From assembly GCF_018130825.1 (NCBI RefSeq), contig NZ_JAFCJS010000001.1, positions 1,674,001 through 1,738,000 on the forward strand: a stretch of 64,000 bases of DNA, written 5' to 3'. Positions 28,772 through 39,561 of the stretch are shown here, piece by piece. A program made the translations under genes and the position numbers. The stretch comes from Bradyrhizobium liaoningense. GTDB lineage: Bacteria > Pseudomonadota > Alphaproteobacteria > Rhizobiales > Xanthobacteraceae. The stretch's first letter is position 1; the number at the start of each line of letters is the position of its first letter. The notes below the pieces were generated by a model, which saw only the letters and a list, made by a program, of their open reading frames with translations, did no database searches and was not told the origin of the DNA.

Positions 28772-30778
28772 TCAGGCCACGACCTTGGCCGCGCCCGCAA
28801 GGCGCTGGGTTTCCTGGGCCAGGTACTCGCCGATCACAGGGCCCGGCATGGGCTTTGCGAAATAATAGCCCTGGATGAAGTCGCATCCCAGCCGCCGCAG
28901 GGTATCGAGCTGGGCGCGCGTCTCGACGCCCTCGACGACGCAGGCGATCTCCATGTCGTCGCACAGGCCCGTGAGTGACTTGATGATCTTGTGACTCACC
29001 GGATTGTCGTTGATGTCGGCGACGAAGCTGCGGTCGATCTTGATCTTGTCGAGCGGCAGACGGTGCACGTGGCTCAGCGAGGAGTAGCCGGTGCCGAAAT
29101 CGTCCAGCGAAATGCCGCAGCCCATCGCCTTCAATGCCGCGATCGACTGCTGCGCGCGCACGAAATCGAAGGTGACGGCGGTCTCGGTGATCTCGAAATC
29201 GATCCGGTGCGGCGGCAGCCCGCTCTTCTCGACGATCGAGATCAGCGGCAGAATGCCCTCGGCCGCGCAGACGTCGTGAGCGGAGAGGTTAAACGACAGG
29301 CGGATGTGGTCGGGCCAGGTCTTGGCCGTCGCAAGCGCGCGAACCAGCAGCGCCTGCGTCAGTGGCCGGATCAGGCCGATGCGCTCGGCGGCCGGGATGA
29401 AGTCGGCCGGCGACACGAGGCCGAGGCGGGAGCTGTGCCAGCGCGCCAGAACCTCGAAGCCGGTGGTGTGCTCGCTCATGGCGTCCACGATCGGCTGGAA
29501 CACCAGGTCCATCTCGGTGCTGAAATCTGCGGTGCGCAGCAGGTTCTCGATCACGCCGCGGCTGCGGATCTCGGCCTCGAGCTCGCTCGAGAAGATCACG
29601 GTGCGGCCGCGCAGATGGCGCTTGGCGTGATAGAGCGAATAGTCGGCGCATTCATAGAGCGCTTCGGCCGTCGTTGCCGATTGCGGGAACAGCGCAAAGC
29701 CGATCGAGCAGGACAGCCCCGTATGGGCGGTGTCGAGCTGGTAGGGAAGCTTCACCTGGTCGCCGATGCGCTGGCCGAGTCGGAGCAGATCCGCATCATC
29801 GGGGTCGCCGCACACGACGAGACCGAACTCGTCGCCGCCGAGCCGGGCGAATTCGACCCGCTGCGGACCAAAACCCTCGCAGACCTCGCGGATGCGCCGG
29901 CCGGCTTCGATCAGCACGCGGTCGCCGACCGAGTGACCGTAATTGTCGTTGATCGGCTTGAAGCCGTCGAGATCGATGATGCCGACCGCGACGCGAACGT
30001 TCCTGCGCTCGGCATCCGTGAAGGCGCTCGACAGCTCGGCGAAGAAGCGGCGGCGGTTCGGCAGCTCGGTGAGGGAATCGAGATTGGCGAGGCGGAAATT
30101 CTCGTCCGACAGCGCCTGTGTCGCCGCCTGTTGTGCGAGCAGCGATTTGCGGCTGGCGACGAGATCGGCGAAGTCGCGATAGTAGATGACCAGCACCGTC
30201 ACCATCGCGCCCGAGACCAGGAGGTTGTTGATCGCGATCGCCTTCAGCGTCGGCTCGCCGGTGGCCCAGAAGAACAGCACATAGGGGACGTCGACGACCA
30301 GCGTCACGATCAGCGCCGCGGAGCGCAGATGCATCAGCGAGAAGATGCAGCCGATCACGGTGACGGCCATATAGAAGGCGACCTGGCTCTTGGCGAATGG
30401 ATCGCCGTAGGGGAAGAGCGCGAAGGACCAGGCGGTGAAGCCCGCGCCGATCGGCAGCGTCATCCAGTTGGTGGCGCGTAGATTGCGCAGGATATCGGCA
30501 TCGCTGCGCACGAGGTGACGCTGGCGCAGCCACCAGAAGGTGCGCAGCGCCGCCAGCACGGTGAGCACGCTCGGCACGATCATCGTCAGCCAGTCCGGCG
30601 CCACGTTCACGTAGGTGTAGGCGACGGCGATCGTGTTGCTCATGAGGATGAAGTAGAGCAGCGGGATCTGCTTGGAGAAGGCGTCGAACTGCGCGCGCGT
30701 CAGGTCCGGGTTGTCGGCAGGCACGCGAAACAGCCGCGTCGCGGCGACCAAACGAGACTTCAAATTGGCGACAGGCAT
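28772..30778 (-). CDS. Membrane GGDEF-EAL protein (diguanylate cyclase/phosphodiesterase)
   Basis: A 668-residue inner-membrane protein with about six N-terminal TM helices (residues ~40-200), a GGDEF domain with intact RLGGDEF (314-318) and an EAL domain. In the EAL domain the signature reads EVLARW, and ETAV, DDFGTGYSSL and KIDRSFV are kept, so both cyclic-di-GMP synthesis and breakdown look chemically possible. ATG 30778 (MPVANLKSRL) is preferred to 30805. The signal sensed is unknown; there is no PAS or other sensor besides the TM block. It should affect motility, exopolysaccharide or attachment. Confidence 0.93.
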   Translation of the reverse strand: MPVANLKSRLVAATRLFRVPADNPDLTRAQFDAFSKQIPLLYFILMSNTIAVAYTYVNVAPDWLTMIVPSVLTVLAALRTFWWLRQRHLVRSDADILRNLRATNWMTLPIGAGFTAWSFALFPYGDPFAKSQVAFYMAVTVIGCIFSLMHLRSAALIVTLVVDVPYVLFFWATGEPTLKAIAINNLLVSGAMVTVLVIYYRDFADLVASRKSLLAQQAATQALSDENFRLANLDSLTELPNRRRFFAELSSAFTDAERRNVRVAVGIIDLDGFKPINDNYGHSVGDRVLIEAGRRIREVCEGFGPQRVEFARLGGDEFGLVVCGDPDDADLLRLGQRIGDQVKLPYQLDTAHTGLSCSIGFALFPQSATTAEALYECADYSLYHAKRHLRGRTVIFSSELEAEIRSRGVIENLLRTADFSTEMDLVFQPIVDAMSEHTTGFEVLARWHSSRLGLVSPADFIPAAERIGLIRPLTQALLVRALATAKTWPDHIRLSFNLSAHDVCAAEGILPLISIVEKSGLPPHRIDFEITETAVTFDFVRAQQSIAALKAMGCGISLDDFGTGYSSLSHVHRLPLDKIKIDRSFVADINDNPVSHKIIKSLTGLCDDMEIACVVEGVETRAQLDTLRRLGCDFIQGYYFAKPMPGPVIGEYLAQETQRLAGAAKVVA

Positions 30779-31023
30779 TGCAATACGCGCCCCGGATCCC
30801 TTCAAAAACGGGGCGATCTTGCACGGCAGGGGTAAAGGGCGCGTTAGACGGGTTCCATACGGAAAAGCTAGCGCAGGTTGCGCGCGGCTGCATCAATTCC
30901 GGCCGCGTGCATTGGTGAGGCCGCATTAACGATATGAGGCGGGGGACGCGAGCCCTATCACTGCGAAGTAGCGCCGCAGCTACACTCTGCTAACCATGTG
31001 CGCCGGCACAACGCGTTGCCGCA

Positions 31024-31046
31024 CCTCTCCCTCGTCGGGGGAGAGG
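31024..31046. terminator. Hairpin CCTCTCCC...GGGAGAGG downstream of the beta-lactamase gene
   Basis: An eight-pair GC-rich stem with a seven-base loop lies about 20 bases past the stop of the minus-strand gene. There is no strong T-run. The same arm sequence recurs at 43276-43303, suggesting a common 3'-end element in this genome. Confidence 0.5.
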
Positions 31047-31066
31047 CTGGCACCATCTGACGGGCG

Positions 31067-31951
31067 CTATTTCTTCTCCAGCGCCGCGGTCTGCTTGGCG
31101 AGTTGCTTGTCGAACTCCTGCGACAGGCCGGTCGCATAGGTGGCGAGCTCGCCCGGCTTGACGAACGGGTTCGGTGCACCGTCCTTCATCTCCGCGCGCT
31201 TGGCCTGCATGCCATAGACCTCCGGATGCGGCCCGAGCAGCACGTCGATCTTCATCGCCTTCACCTTGGCGTAGGTTGCGCGATAGTCGTCGACGATGCC
31301 GGGATAGGTTGGCTGGCCGATCAGGCGGTTCAGCGCCACCGTGCCGCTGCAGAAGAACAGTACCTCGCGGTCCTCCTTGCCGTCCTTGACGGTCATCTCC
31401 CAGCTCGTACAGCCGGGCGAATGGCCGGGCGTGGCATGCGCGGTCAGCGTGGTGTCGCCGAGCGTAACCTTGTCGCCTTCCTTGACGGTGCGGTCGACCT
31501 TCACGGCGGGGAAGGCGAGGTCCTCGTTCTTCTCGTCGCCCGGATAGTAGCCGCCTTCGAGCAGCGGCTTGTCGCGCTCGCCGGCGATGAGCTGCGCGCC
31601 GGTCTCTTTCTTGATCTCGGCGAAGCCGCCGGTGTGATCGAGATGCGCGTGCGAGTTGAGCATGATCTTGATGTCGGCGACCTTGAAGCCGAGCTTGGCG
31701 ATGTTGTCCTTGATCATGCCGGTCGACTGCGGCATCGCCGTATCCATCAGGATCAGGCCCTGCGAGGTCCTGATGACGTAGACGGCAATGCCGTCGGTGC
31801 CGACATAGTAGATGTTGCCGATGAGCTGAAACGGCTCGAACGGCGCCGTCCATTTCTTCATGGCTATTGCCAGGAAATCCTTGATGGTCTGCGCTTGCGC
31901 GCCAGTCGAGAACAGGGCCAGTGCACACAGCGCGGCCGCGAGCCTTCTCAT
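31067..31951 (-). CDS. blaBJP: Subclass B3 metallo-beta-lactamase, BJP-1 type
   Basis: A 294-residue exported zinc hydrolase with signal peptide MRRLAAALCALALFSTGAQA. Zinc ligands are visible in NSHAHLDHTGG (H101, H103, D105, H106), GHSPGCTSW and LLGPHPEVYGM. From memory its sequence is very close to BJP-1 of Bradyrhizobium, a B3 enzyme that hydrolyses penicillins, cephalosporins and carbapenems. It is a lone chromosomal gene with no mobile-element signs, so it is an intrinsic species gene rather than an acquired resistance gene. Confidence 0.93.
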   Translation of the reverse strand: MRRLAAALCALALFSTGAQAQTIKDFLAIAMKKWTAPFEPFQLIGNIYYVGTDGIAVYVIRTSQGLILMDTAMPQSTGMIKDNIAKLGFKVADIKIMLNSHAHLDHTGGFAEIKKETGAQLIAGERDKPLLEGGYYPGDEKNEDLAFPAVKVDRTVKEGDKVTLGDTTLTAHATPGHSPGCTSWEMTVKDGKEDREVLFFCSGTVALNRLIGQPTYPGIVDDYRATYAKVKAMKIDVLLGPHPEVYGMQAKRAEMKDGAPNPFVKPGELATYATGLSQEFDKQLAKQTAALEKK

Positions 31952-32118
31952 AGTTTGCCTCCCACAGTGTTCTTGTCGTTTTGGTCGGGCGCGAACGTCG
32001 TGGCCCGGGCGTGCGCACGTTACGTCGTGGCTGGCGTCGAGGGCAACTGCCTTGTGTCCGCAAAAATTCGTGGGCCTTGCGGGAATATCGGCGGGTTTGA
32101 TGAAAGCGGAGCGGGAGC

Positions 32119-32403
32119 CTATCGCCCGATCGTCACGCCGGCGGTCGAGCGCATGGCGTCGCGCAGGCTCGTCGCTTTCATGTCGTCGAGGACCTCCCGC
32201 GTCAGCACGGTGGTCTGGCCGGGCGTGTTGAGGATCGTCTCGCCACGCGAGGACGAGAGTCGGTCGGCTTTGTAGCGCGCTGCGGCATCGGCGGCATGCG
32301 TCGTTGGCGGCACATGGCGTGGCCGCTTGCTCGGCGCGGCCAATGCTCCTTGCGAGATGCAGAGGGCGGCGATGACGATCAATCGCAACGATGTCGTGCG
32401 CAT
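32119..32403 (-). CDS. Short exported protein resembling a truncated TonB-receptor plug
   Basis: 94 residues: signal peptide MRTTSLRLIVIAALCISQGALA, a basic Pro/Ala linker, then ETILNTPGQTTVLTREVLDDMKATSLRDAMRSTAGVTIGR. That last part matches the first plug segment of TonB-dependent receptors (the TonB-receptor gene at 9543 has the equivalent TPQSLSVVTKKELEDRN region). It stops right after the GVT motif, and I find no continuation of plug or barrel in any frame of 31952-32118. It is either a gene remnant or a free plug-like protein. ATG 32403 is preferred to 32415. Confidence 0.65.
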   Translation of the reverse strand: MRTTSLRLIVIAALCISQGALAAPSKRPRHVPPTTHAADAAARYKADRLSSSRGETILNTPGQTTVLTREVLDDMKATSLRDAMRSTAGVTIGR

Positions 32404-32465
32404 GCGATCTCCCATGTCCGGGGCGTCAGCCTAGCATATGGCGAGCATCCCCGCAGGGAAAAGGG

Positions 32466-33734
32466 TCAGGCGAGGGCGGCTTGCCGTTCCCGCACGGGTT
32501 CGCGGACCCGGTCCGGAACTCGCGGCTCGGCGAGGCGGGTGAAGCTGCGATGGCCCGCCTGCGCGGGCGCCTCGATGATGACGCCCTCGCACACGATCTG
32601 CCCGCCGAGCATCCTGAATTCCAGCTTGTCGTAGCGCGGCATGGTCTCGCCGGGCGCGGGCGGCAGCAGCTCGATGCTGCCTTGGATGTTCAACGTGGCA
32701 TCGCCGGTGCCGTGAAGCCGCGGATTCCACATTCTGATGCCGGTCTCGGCCCAGCGCTGTCGGATCAGGGCGGCGCGATCGGCCGGTTCCGCGGGCTTGG
32801 CGCGAACCTTCGGTGTGCTGCGGGCCTCCGGTGCAGGAGGCGCCAAGTCCTGCGCCGGCGCGATGTCGGTGACGACGCCGGGCGTGTCGTCCGAGGAACT
32901 TTCAGTGGTGTCTGCGACGACGGGCGCAGGATCGTTCGCGAGGGCCGGCTCGATCTCGATCGCGACGCTGGAGGTCGGCGCGCTGTCGATGCCGCTCTCG
33001 GCGACATCCTCCACCGGGACTTCGCTGCCGGCAAGCGCGACGCAGAGCGCGTCTGCGACGGCGGGCTCGACATCAGCGGGAATGCCGGAGGCGTGATCGT
33101 CGTTGACGACGAGGGCGTCAACCGTCGCGATCGCGACGTCGACAGACACGACCTCGGTCTCCTCCGCGACGACCGGCTCGATGCCGGACGGAAGCTCGGG
33201 AGATGGACCGCTGCTGATAGCAATGGGCTCGGCGTCGGCCGATTCACTTCCGGTCTCGACAGATGCGACCGCGGCCTGCTCGGCCTCGCTGGGCGCAACG
33301 TCTGCCGGATCTTGCGCGGGCGGATCGTTGTCGATGATGGGCTCGGGAATATCGGCTGGCTCGGGCCCGACGTCGACCGGCGAGATTGCAGTTTCCGCCA
33401 CGACGACCGGCTCGGCTTCTGTCGGCGTCTCCCGGAATGAATCGTCGATGACGCTCGCATCGATCGGCGCTGCCGACGGGCTCTCCGCGACGACAGAGAT
33501 CGCGGCTTCGTCCGCGGCGACCGCGATGCCTGCGTCGCCGGGCAGTGGATCGACGCTGGTGCTGATGCTCGGAGCCGGCGCGGTTTCTGCGGCATCGACG
33601 ATGAGGGCCGGCGAGCTGTCCGCGGTGATCTGAGCGGCGTCGATGCCGGCCTCATGCGGCGAAGGCCGAAGCCGGGTCAACGCCCAATTCACCGCAGGAA
33701 TGCGGCGCAGCAACGATATCAGTCTCGAAAGCAC
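32466..33734 (-). CDS. Acidic Ala/Pro/Val-rich low-complexity protein with a conserved C-terminal tail
   Basis: About 422 residues. Residues ~30-310 are an acidic low-complexity region built of short units such as PADVEP, VVAE and SADAEP. The last ~110 residues have normal composition: basic KVRAKPAEPADRAALIRQRW, then WNPRLHGTGDATLNIQGSIELLPP and RYDKLEFRMLGGQIVCEGVIIE, likely beta-rich. No signal peptide is clear. The start is uncertain: GTG 33734 is the last good option before the frame runs into sequence opposite tupA, and no strong ribosome-binding site is seen. Function unknown. It diverges from tupA. Confidence 0.6.
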   Translation of the reverse strand: MLSRLISLLRRIPAVNWALTRLRPSPHEAGIDAAQITADSSPALIVDAAETAPAPSISTSVDPLPGDAGIAVAADEAAISVVAESPSAAPIDASVIDDSFRETPTEAEPVVVAETAISPVDVGPEPADIPEPIIDNDPPAQDPADVAPSEAEQAAVASVETGSESADAEPIAISSGPSPELPSGIEPVVAEETEVVSVDVAIATVDALVVNDDHASGIPADVEPAVADALCVALAGSEVPVEDVAESGIDSAPTSSVAIEIEPALANDPAPVVADTTESSSDDTPGVVTDIAPAQDLAPPAPEARSTPKVRAKPAEPADRAALIRQRWAETGIRMWNPRLHGTGDATLNIQGSIELLPPAPGETMPRYDKLEFRMLGGQIVCEGVIIEAPAQAGHRSFTRLAEPRVPDRVREPVRERQAALA

Positions 33735-34050
33735 TGGGAGTTGTCCAAGAGATACTCTGCGTGAGGCAATCGCTGATTCGTCAGCAATGTGAAAAACTGC
33801 CCCGGCCGTCACACCGATGTCAATGTAGGTGGGACCAATTGCAGAACATGCGCGCGTCGCCGGTGAGCGTCTCGATTCGAATCCGCGGCGTGACGAGGCT
33901 GCATTGCCGAGACAACCTGTGCGTGGAGGGGCGTTCCAAACTCGGGCGTGGCGCGTCGCAGCAATGTGAGTTGCGCCGAATGTCGGGGTTCCCCGTGGTG
34001 CTCTCTCAAGGTAGCTTGGAACTCCCGGGCATCTGGTGTGAGGACGAGGC
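33735..34050. other. Divergent intergenic region upstream of tupA
   Basis: 316 bases between the acidic-protein gene and tupA. It should hold both promoters. I see a GAGG-ACGAGG ribosome-binding stretch just before tupA but no convincing operator (for example no ModE- or TunR-like palindrome) and no credible gene. Confidence 0.4.
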
Positions 34051-34860
34051 ATGAAAAGGGTAGTCGCCATCGGAGCGCTTCTGCTCTGGTCCACCATCGC
34101 GTTCGCGCAGGATCGCACCATCACCGTGGCCTCGACGACGTCGACGGAGCAATCGGGATTGTTCGGCCATCTGCTGCCGCTGTTCTCGAAGGCCGAGGGC
34201 ATCAACGTAAAGGTCGTTGCCGTCGGCACCGGACAGGCGCTCGACATCGGGCGGCGAGGTGACGCCGATGTGGTGTTCGTCCATGACAGGCCCGCCGAAG
34301 ACAAGTTCATGTCGGAAGGGCAGGGCGTGAAGCGCTTCGACGTGATGTACAACGACTTCGTCATCATCGGCCCGAAGAGCGATCCGGCGCAGATCGCCGG
34401 CAGCAAGGACGTCACCGATGCGCTGCGCAAGATCGCGGCGGCAAAGGCGGCGTTCATCTCGCGCGGCGACAAGTCCGGCACGCACGCGGCTGAGCTGAGA
34501 TTGTGGAAGGAGGCGGGCGTCGACCTCAGTGCCGGCAAGGACAGCTGGTACCGCGAGATCGGTCAGGGCATGGGTCCCGCGCTGAACATGGCCTCGTCCT
34601 CGAACGCCTATCTGCTGTCGGATCGTGGCACCTGGCTGTCGTTTGGGAATCGCGGCGAGCTCACTGTTCTCACTGAGGGCGACAAGCGGCTCTTCAACCA
34701 GTATGGCGTCATGCTGGTCAATCCGGCCAAGCATCCGAACGTGAAGGCGCAGGATGGGCAGGCCTTCATCGACTGGCTGGTGTCCCCGAAGGGACAGCAG
34801 GCGATTGCCGGCTACAAAGTCGGCGGCGAGCAGCTATTTTTCCCCAACGCGGCCAACTAG
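34051..34860 (+). CDS. tupA: Tungstate ABC transporter substrate-binding protein
   Basis: A 269-residue periplasmic protein with signal peptide MKRVVAIGALLLWSTIAFA, followed by TVASTTSTEQSGLF, the oxyanion-binding motif of TupA-type tungstate-binding proteins. AVGTGQALDIGRRGDADVVFVHD and YNDFVIIGP are also family text. It binds tungstate (possibly molybdate) for import. Its 3' end overlaps by 27 bases with the convergent tupB gene (34834-34860), an unusual arrangement because tupA and tupB are usually in one operon. No tupC ATPase lies nearby. Confidence 0.93.
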   Translation: MKRVVAIGALLLWSTIAFAQDRTITVASTTSTEQSGLFGHLLPLFSKAEGINVKVVAVGTGQALDIGRRGDADVVFVHDRPAEDKFMSEGQGVKRFDVMYNDFVIIGPKSDPAQIAGSKDVTDALRKIAAAKAAFISRGDKSGTHAAELRLWKEAGVDLSAGKDSWYREIGQGMGPALNMASSSNAYLLSDRGTWLSFGNRGELTVLTEGDKRLFNQYGVMLVNPAKHPNVKAQDGQAFIDWLVSPKGQQAIAGYKVGGEQLFFPNAAN

Positions 34861-35532
34861 CAAAAAGGCGACGGTCGACACCGCCACGCTGAGCGCGAGC
34901 AGGATCAGCCCGAGCCCCAGCGCCAGCGGCAGATCGCCCTTGCTGGTCTCCAGCGCGATCGCGGTCGTCATGGTCCGCGTGAAGCCGCGGATATTGCCGC
35001 CGACGATGATGATGGCGCCGACCTCGGCGATAGCGCGCCCGAAGGCGGCAAGAAAGGCCGTCAGCAGCGAGGTCCGTCCCAGCGCGAGCAGGAGCGCCAT
35101 GCTGCGGAAGGCGGACAGGCCGTCGATGCGCGCCAGATCGCCATACTCCGCCCAGAGCAGGCTCGCCGGCCGGTGCACCAGCGCCACCACGATCGGCGTC
35201 GCGAGCAGCGTCTGCGCGATCACCATGGCGGTGGGCGTGAACAGCAGCCCCGCCGCCCCGAGCGGGCCGGACCGCGACAGCAAGAGATAGAGCGCGAGCC
35301 CGACCACGACCGGCGGGAGGCCGAGCAACGCATTGGTCAGCACGATGATGACTTGCCGTCCGCGGAAACGGGTGATCGCGAGCAGGGCGCCAAACGGTGC
35401 GCCGATCAGCAGCGCGACGAGGCTGGCGGTCAGGCTGACGCGGACCGACAATGCGACGATGCCGAGCAGCTCGGCGTCGGCATCGCCGATCAGCGCGAAG
35501 GCGGCGACGATGGATCGCGCGAAATCGTTCAT
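34834..35532 (-). CDS. tupB: Tungstate ABC transporter permease
   Basis: A 232-residue inner-membrane permease with about five or six TM helices. Motifs: TNALLGLPPVVVGLALYLLLSRSGPLG and the cytoplasmic loop GRAIAEVGAIIIVGGNIRGFTRTMTTAIALETSKGD, characteristic of TupB. ATG 35532 (MNDFARSIVAAFAL) is preferred over 35562. It is transcribed towards tupA and overlaps its end. The ATPase partner must be encoded elsewhere. Confidence 0.92.
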   Translation of the reverse strand: MNDFARSIVAAFALIGDADAELLGIVALSVRVSLTASLVALLIGAPFGALLAITRFRGRQVIIVLTNALLGLPPVVVGLALYLLLSRSGPLGAAGLLFTPTAMVIAQTLLATPIVVALVHRPASLLWAEYGDLARIDGLSAFRSMALLLALGRTSLLTAFLAAFGRAIAEVGAIIIVGGNIRGFTRTMTTAIALETSKGDLPLALGLGLILLALSVAVSTVAFLLVGRVGEK

Positions 35533-35659
35533 TCGCGCTTGAACTTCGATGTTCGGGCGCATGCCTCCGGGGCGTCGATGTCAAGGCGGCAAAGGCGCGT
35601 CACGGACTGGTCCCTGCAAATGCCATTGTGTTCAAGCGGCGGCCGCCGCATTCGCTGAA

Positions 35660-36712
35660 TTAGAACAACTCGCGCAGCACCTCAATCAGCCGGCCACATT
35701 GCTCCTCCGTTCCGACCGTGATGCGCAGGAAGTCCTCGATGCGCGGCTTCTTGAAATGCCGGACCAGCACGCCGCGCTGGCGGAGTGCGGCCGCGAGATC
35801 GGCACCGCTCCGGCTGCGATGACGCGCGAACACGAAGTTCGCAAGCGAGGGCAATACCTCGAAGCCGAGTTGCCCGAGATCGCGCGTCAGCACGTCGCGG
35901 CTCTTGATGATACGAGCGCGGGCTTCGAGAAACCATGCCTCGTCCTCGATCGCGGCGACGGCGCCGGCGATGGCGAGGCAGTCCACGGGATAGGAGTTGA
36001 AGCTGTCCTTGACCCGCTCCAGCGCCTCGATCAGCGGCCGCTGGCCGATGGCAAAGCCGACCCTGAGGCCTGCGAGCGCGCGCGATTTCGAGAAGGTCTG
36101 GATGACGAGCAGATTGTCGTGGCGCGCGACCAGCGGCACGGCGCTCTCGGCGCCGAAATCGACATAGGCCTCGTCCACTACCACCAGCCGGTCCGGATCT
36201 TCCGTGAGCAGTGCGGCGATCGCCGCGCGCGGAAGGGCGATGCCGGTGGGCGCGTTGGGATTGCAGAGCAGGATGGCGCTCGACGGCCGCCTGTAGTCGG
36301 CGGTCTCGATCCTCATCGCGGCATCGAGCGGCACTTCCTCGTACGCTATGCCATAGAGGCCGCAATAGACCGGGTAGAAGCTGTAGGTGACATCAGGGAA
36401 CAGAAGCGGCGTATCGTGCTTCAGGAGCGCCTGGAAGGTGTGGGCCAGAACCTCGTCGGAGCCGTTGCCGACGAAGACCTGCTCGGGTGCAACATCGCAA
36501 AAGGTCGCGATCGCCTCGCGCAGGCGCGTGGCATGCGGGTCGGGATAGAGGCGCAGCCGCTCCGCCGCCGACGCGATCGCCGCCAGCACGCGCGGCGAGG
36601 GCGGATAGGGATTCTCGTTGGTGTTGAGCTTGACGATGCCATCCTGCTTCGGCTGCTCGCCCGGCACGTAGGGCGAAAGCGTGTGGACGACAGGACTCCA
36701 GAAGCGGCTCAT
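35660..36712 (-). CDS. hisC: Histidinol-phosphate aminotransferase
   Basis: A 350-residue PLP-dependent fold-type I aminotransferase acting in histidine biosynthesis; some paralogues act on aromatic amino acids. Motifs: [37 protein letters not shown] and the PLP-lysine site [18 protein letters not shown] 36712 ([20 protein letters not shown]) is the family start; the frame runs open far upstream, but that part lies opposite the FAD oxidoreductase gene. It is a stand-alone gene diverging from that gene. Confidence 0.94.
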   Translation of the reverse strand: MSRFWSPVVHTLSPYVPGEQPKQDGIVKLNTNENPYPPSPRVLAAIASAAERLRLYPDPHATRLREAIATFCDVAPEQVFVGNGSDEVLAHTFQALLKHDTPLLFPDVTYSFYPVYCGLYGIAYEEVPLDAAMRIETADYRRPSSAILLCNPNAPTGIALPRAAIAALLTEDPDRLVVVDEAYVDFGAESAVPLVARHDNLLVIQTFSKSRALAGLRVGFAIGQRPLIEALERVKDSFNSYPVDCLAIAGAVAAIEDEAWFLEARARIIKSRDVLTRDLGQLGFEVLPSLANFVFARHRSRSGADLAAALRQRGVLVRHFKKPRIEDFLRITVGTEEQCGRLIEVLRELF

Positions 36713-36937
36713 GATCTCCAATCCGGGTTGACCGGGCACAGTAGGGTAAGCGGGGCCTCGGCGGAAGGGCGCCTGCCTTCGGCAACCTTGGCGGATCCGC
36801 GCGAACCTCATGGCCGGCGACGTTCCCCCAGGCGCGGCCTTCATGCTAGCCTCATCGTGCAAACGCAAGACCTGAAAATAACAAAGAAGGCCGGCGCAGC
36901 CCAAGGCTGCGCAGAAGAGCCGCAAAGAGAGGAACAC

Positions 36938-38416
36938 ATGCCGGGTGCTGCCCTTGTCACCGCTCCCTCCATTCCGACCGCGCCCGTGACGCCGGCCGTT
37001 CTCGACCGCTTGCGGGCCATCGTGGGCGACAAGGGCTTGATTCTGGACGAGCACGACAAACGACCGTTCGTGACCGACTGGCGCGGCGAGCTCGCAGGGC
37101 ACGCTGCAGCGGTCGTGCGACCGGCCAGCACCGCGGAAGTCTCCGCTGTCGTCAGGCTCTGCCACGACAACGGCATTGCCATCGTGCCGCAAGGCGGCAA
37201 CACCGGCCTGATGGGCGGCGCCACGCCGTGGCCGGCGCACCGCGGCATCCTGCTCTCGCTCGGCCGCATGAACCACGTGCTGAATGTCGATCCCGTCGGC
37301 TACACCATGACTGTGGAAGCGGGTTGCATCCTCCAGACGCTTCAGGACACGGCCGCGCGCCATGACCGCTTCTTTCCGCTCAGCCTGGGCGCACAGGGCT
37401 CGTGCATGATCGGGGGCAATCTCTCAACCAATGCCGGCGGCGTGCAGGTGCTGCGCTACGGCAATGCGCGCAATCTGGTGCTGGGTCTCGAGGTCGTTCT
37501 CGCCAACGGCGATGTCTGGGACGGGCTGCGGGCGCTCAAGAAGGACAACACCGGCTACGATCTCAAGCATCTGTTCATGGGCGCCGAAGGCACGCTCGGC
37601 ATCATCACCAAGGCGGTGCTGAAGCTCTGGCCCGCGCCGAAGGACGTCTGCACCGCATGGCTCGCGATCCGCGATCCCAGGGCGGCGATCGAGCTCCTGT
37701 CGGAGGCGCATGCCGCGTCCGACGACAATGTCGGCTCCTGCGAGCTGATGAGCCGCGCATGCATCGACATGGTGCTGCGGCATATTCCCGGCGCCCAGGA
37801 TCCTCTCAAGGCCGAGACCGATTGGTATCTCCTGCTGGAATGGTCGTCGGCCCGCCCGCGGCAGGACGGCGGTGCTGGCATGTCGGACAGGATGGAGCAG
37901 TTCCTGGCCGATCAGCTTGAGGCGGGCCGCCTGCTCGATGCGGTGATCGCGCAAACCGAAACGCAGTCGCGCAACATGTGGCGCATCCGTGAGAGCGTGG
38001 CCGAGGCTTCGCGCGCCGAGGGGCCCGGTTTGAGCTACGACGTGTCGGTCGCAATCTCCCGGATTCCCGAATTCATCGACAAGGGCCTGAAGTCCGCGCT
38101 CGACATCCTGCCGACGATCCGCCCTTATCCGCTCGGCCACATCGGAGACGGCAATGTGCACTTCTCCTTCATGGGTCCGAAGGGCATGGATCGCGAGACG
38201 CTCGGCCAGTATTCCCCGGCGATCACACGGGCCGTCAACGACCTCATCACGTCCATGGGCGGCTCGATCTCGGCTGAACACGGCATCGGCATCGAGAAGC
38301 TCGACGAGCTGCAGCACTATCGTTCCAGGACCGAGCTCGACATCATGCGCACGATCAAGCGTGCGCTCGACCCCGACAACATCATGAATCCAGGCAAGGT
38401 GCTGCGTCTCGGGTGA
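36938..38416 (+). CDS. FAD-binding oxidoreductase (GlcD / D-2-hydroxyacid dehydrogenase type)
   Basis: A 492-residue cytosolic or membrane-associated flavoprotein with a PCMH-type FAD domain ([46 protein letters not shown]) and a C-terminal FAD-linked oxidase domain ([21 protein letters not shown]). The family oxidises D-lactate, glycolate or D-2-hydroxyglutarate, passing electrons to a carrier. ATG 36938 has AGAGAGGA seven bases upstream. It is followed 261 bases later by the hydroxyacyl-CoA dehydrogenase gene. The substrate is not resolved. Confidence 0.93.
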   Translation: MPGAALVTAPSIPTAPVTPAVLDRLRAIVGDKGLILDEHDKRPFVTDWRGELAGHAAAVVRPASTAEVSAVVRLCHDNGIAIVPQGGNTGLMGGATPWPAHRGILLSLGRMNHVLNVDPVGYTMTVEAGCILQTLQDTAARHDRFFPLSLGAQGSCMIGGNLSTNAGGVQVLRYGNARNLVLGLEVVLANGDVWDGLRALKKDNTGYDLKHLFMGAEGTLGIITKAVLKLWPAPKDVCTAWLAIRDPRAAIELLSEAHAASDDNVGSCELMSRACIDMVLRHIPGAQDPLKAETDWYLLLEWSSARPRQDGGAGMSDRMEQFLADQLEAGRLLDAVIAQTETQSRNMWRIRESVAEASRAEGPGLSYDVSVAISRIPEFIDKGLKSALDILPTIRPYPLGHIGDGNVHFSFMGPKGMDRETLGQYSPAITRAVNDLITSMGGSISAEHGIGIEKLDELQHYRSRTELDIMRTIKRALDPDNIMNPGKVLRLG

Positions 38417-38677
38417 GATGAGGACCTGCGCCACAGGTCGGCCGCCGTCCGGCGGCCATCGCAGATGGGATGTCGTTCAAACCCGGGCCAAACAGGCCAC
38501 AAAGGTGCCAAATCATGCCTTTTCGCCGCGGGCGGGCGGCTTTATTCCGCCTGCGGATGCTTTAAGGAAGGGCAGGATCAGGTCGCAGGCGCCCCTTGGC
38601 GGTGCTAGACCCTGATGCAGGAACAATGGGGCCGGGTCGGTAGCCGGCTGGCCCACAAGGATGAAGGATATGAGGCA

Positions 38678-39529
<852 letters not shown>

Positions 39530-39561
39530 TCACGGAGCCGGGTGCTAAGGATCCGCAGTGC

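Noticed and set aside
25624..28800. An open frame of over 1000 codons opposite hutH and hutU
   Set aside because: Both hut genes are unmistakable, and the opposite frame has only low-complexity Arg/Asp/Gly text.
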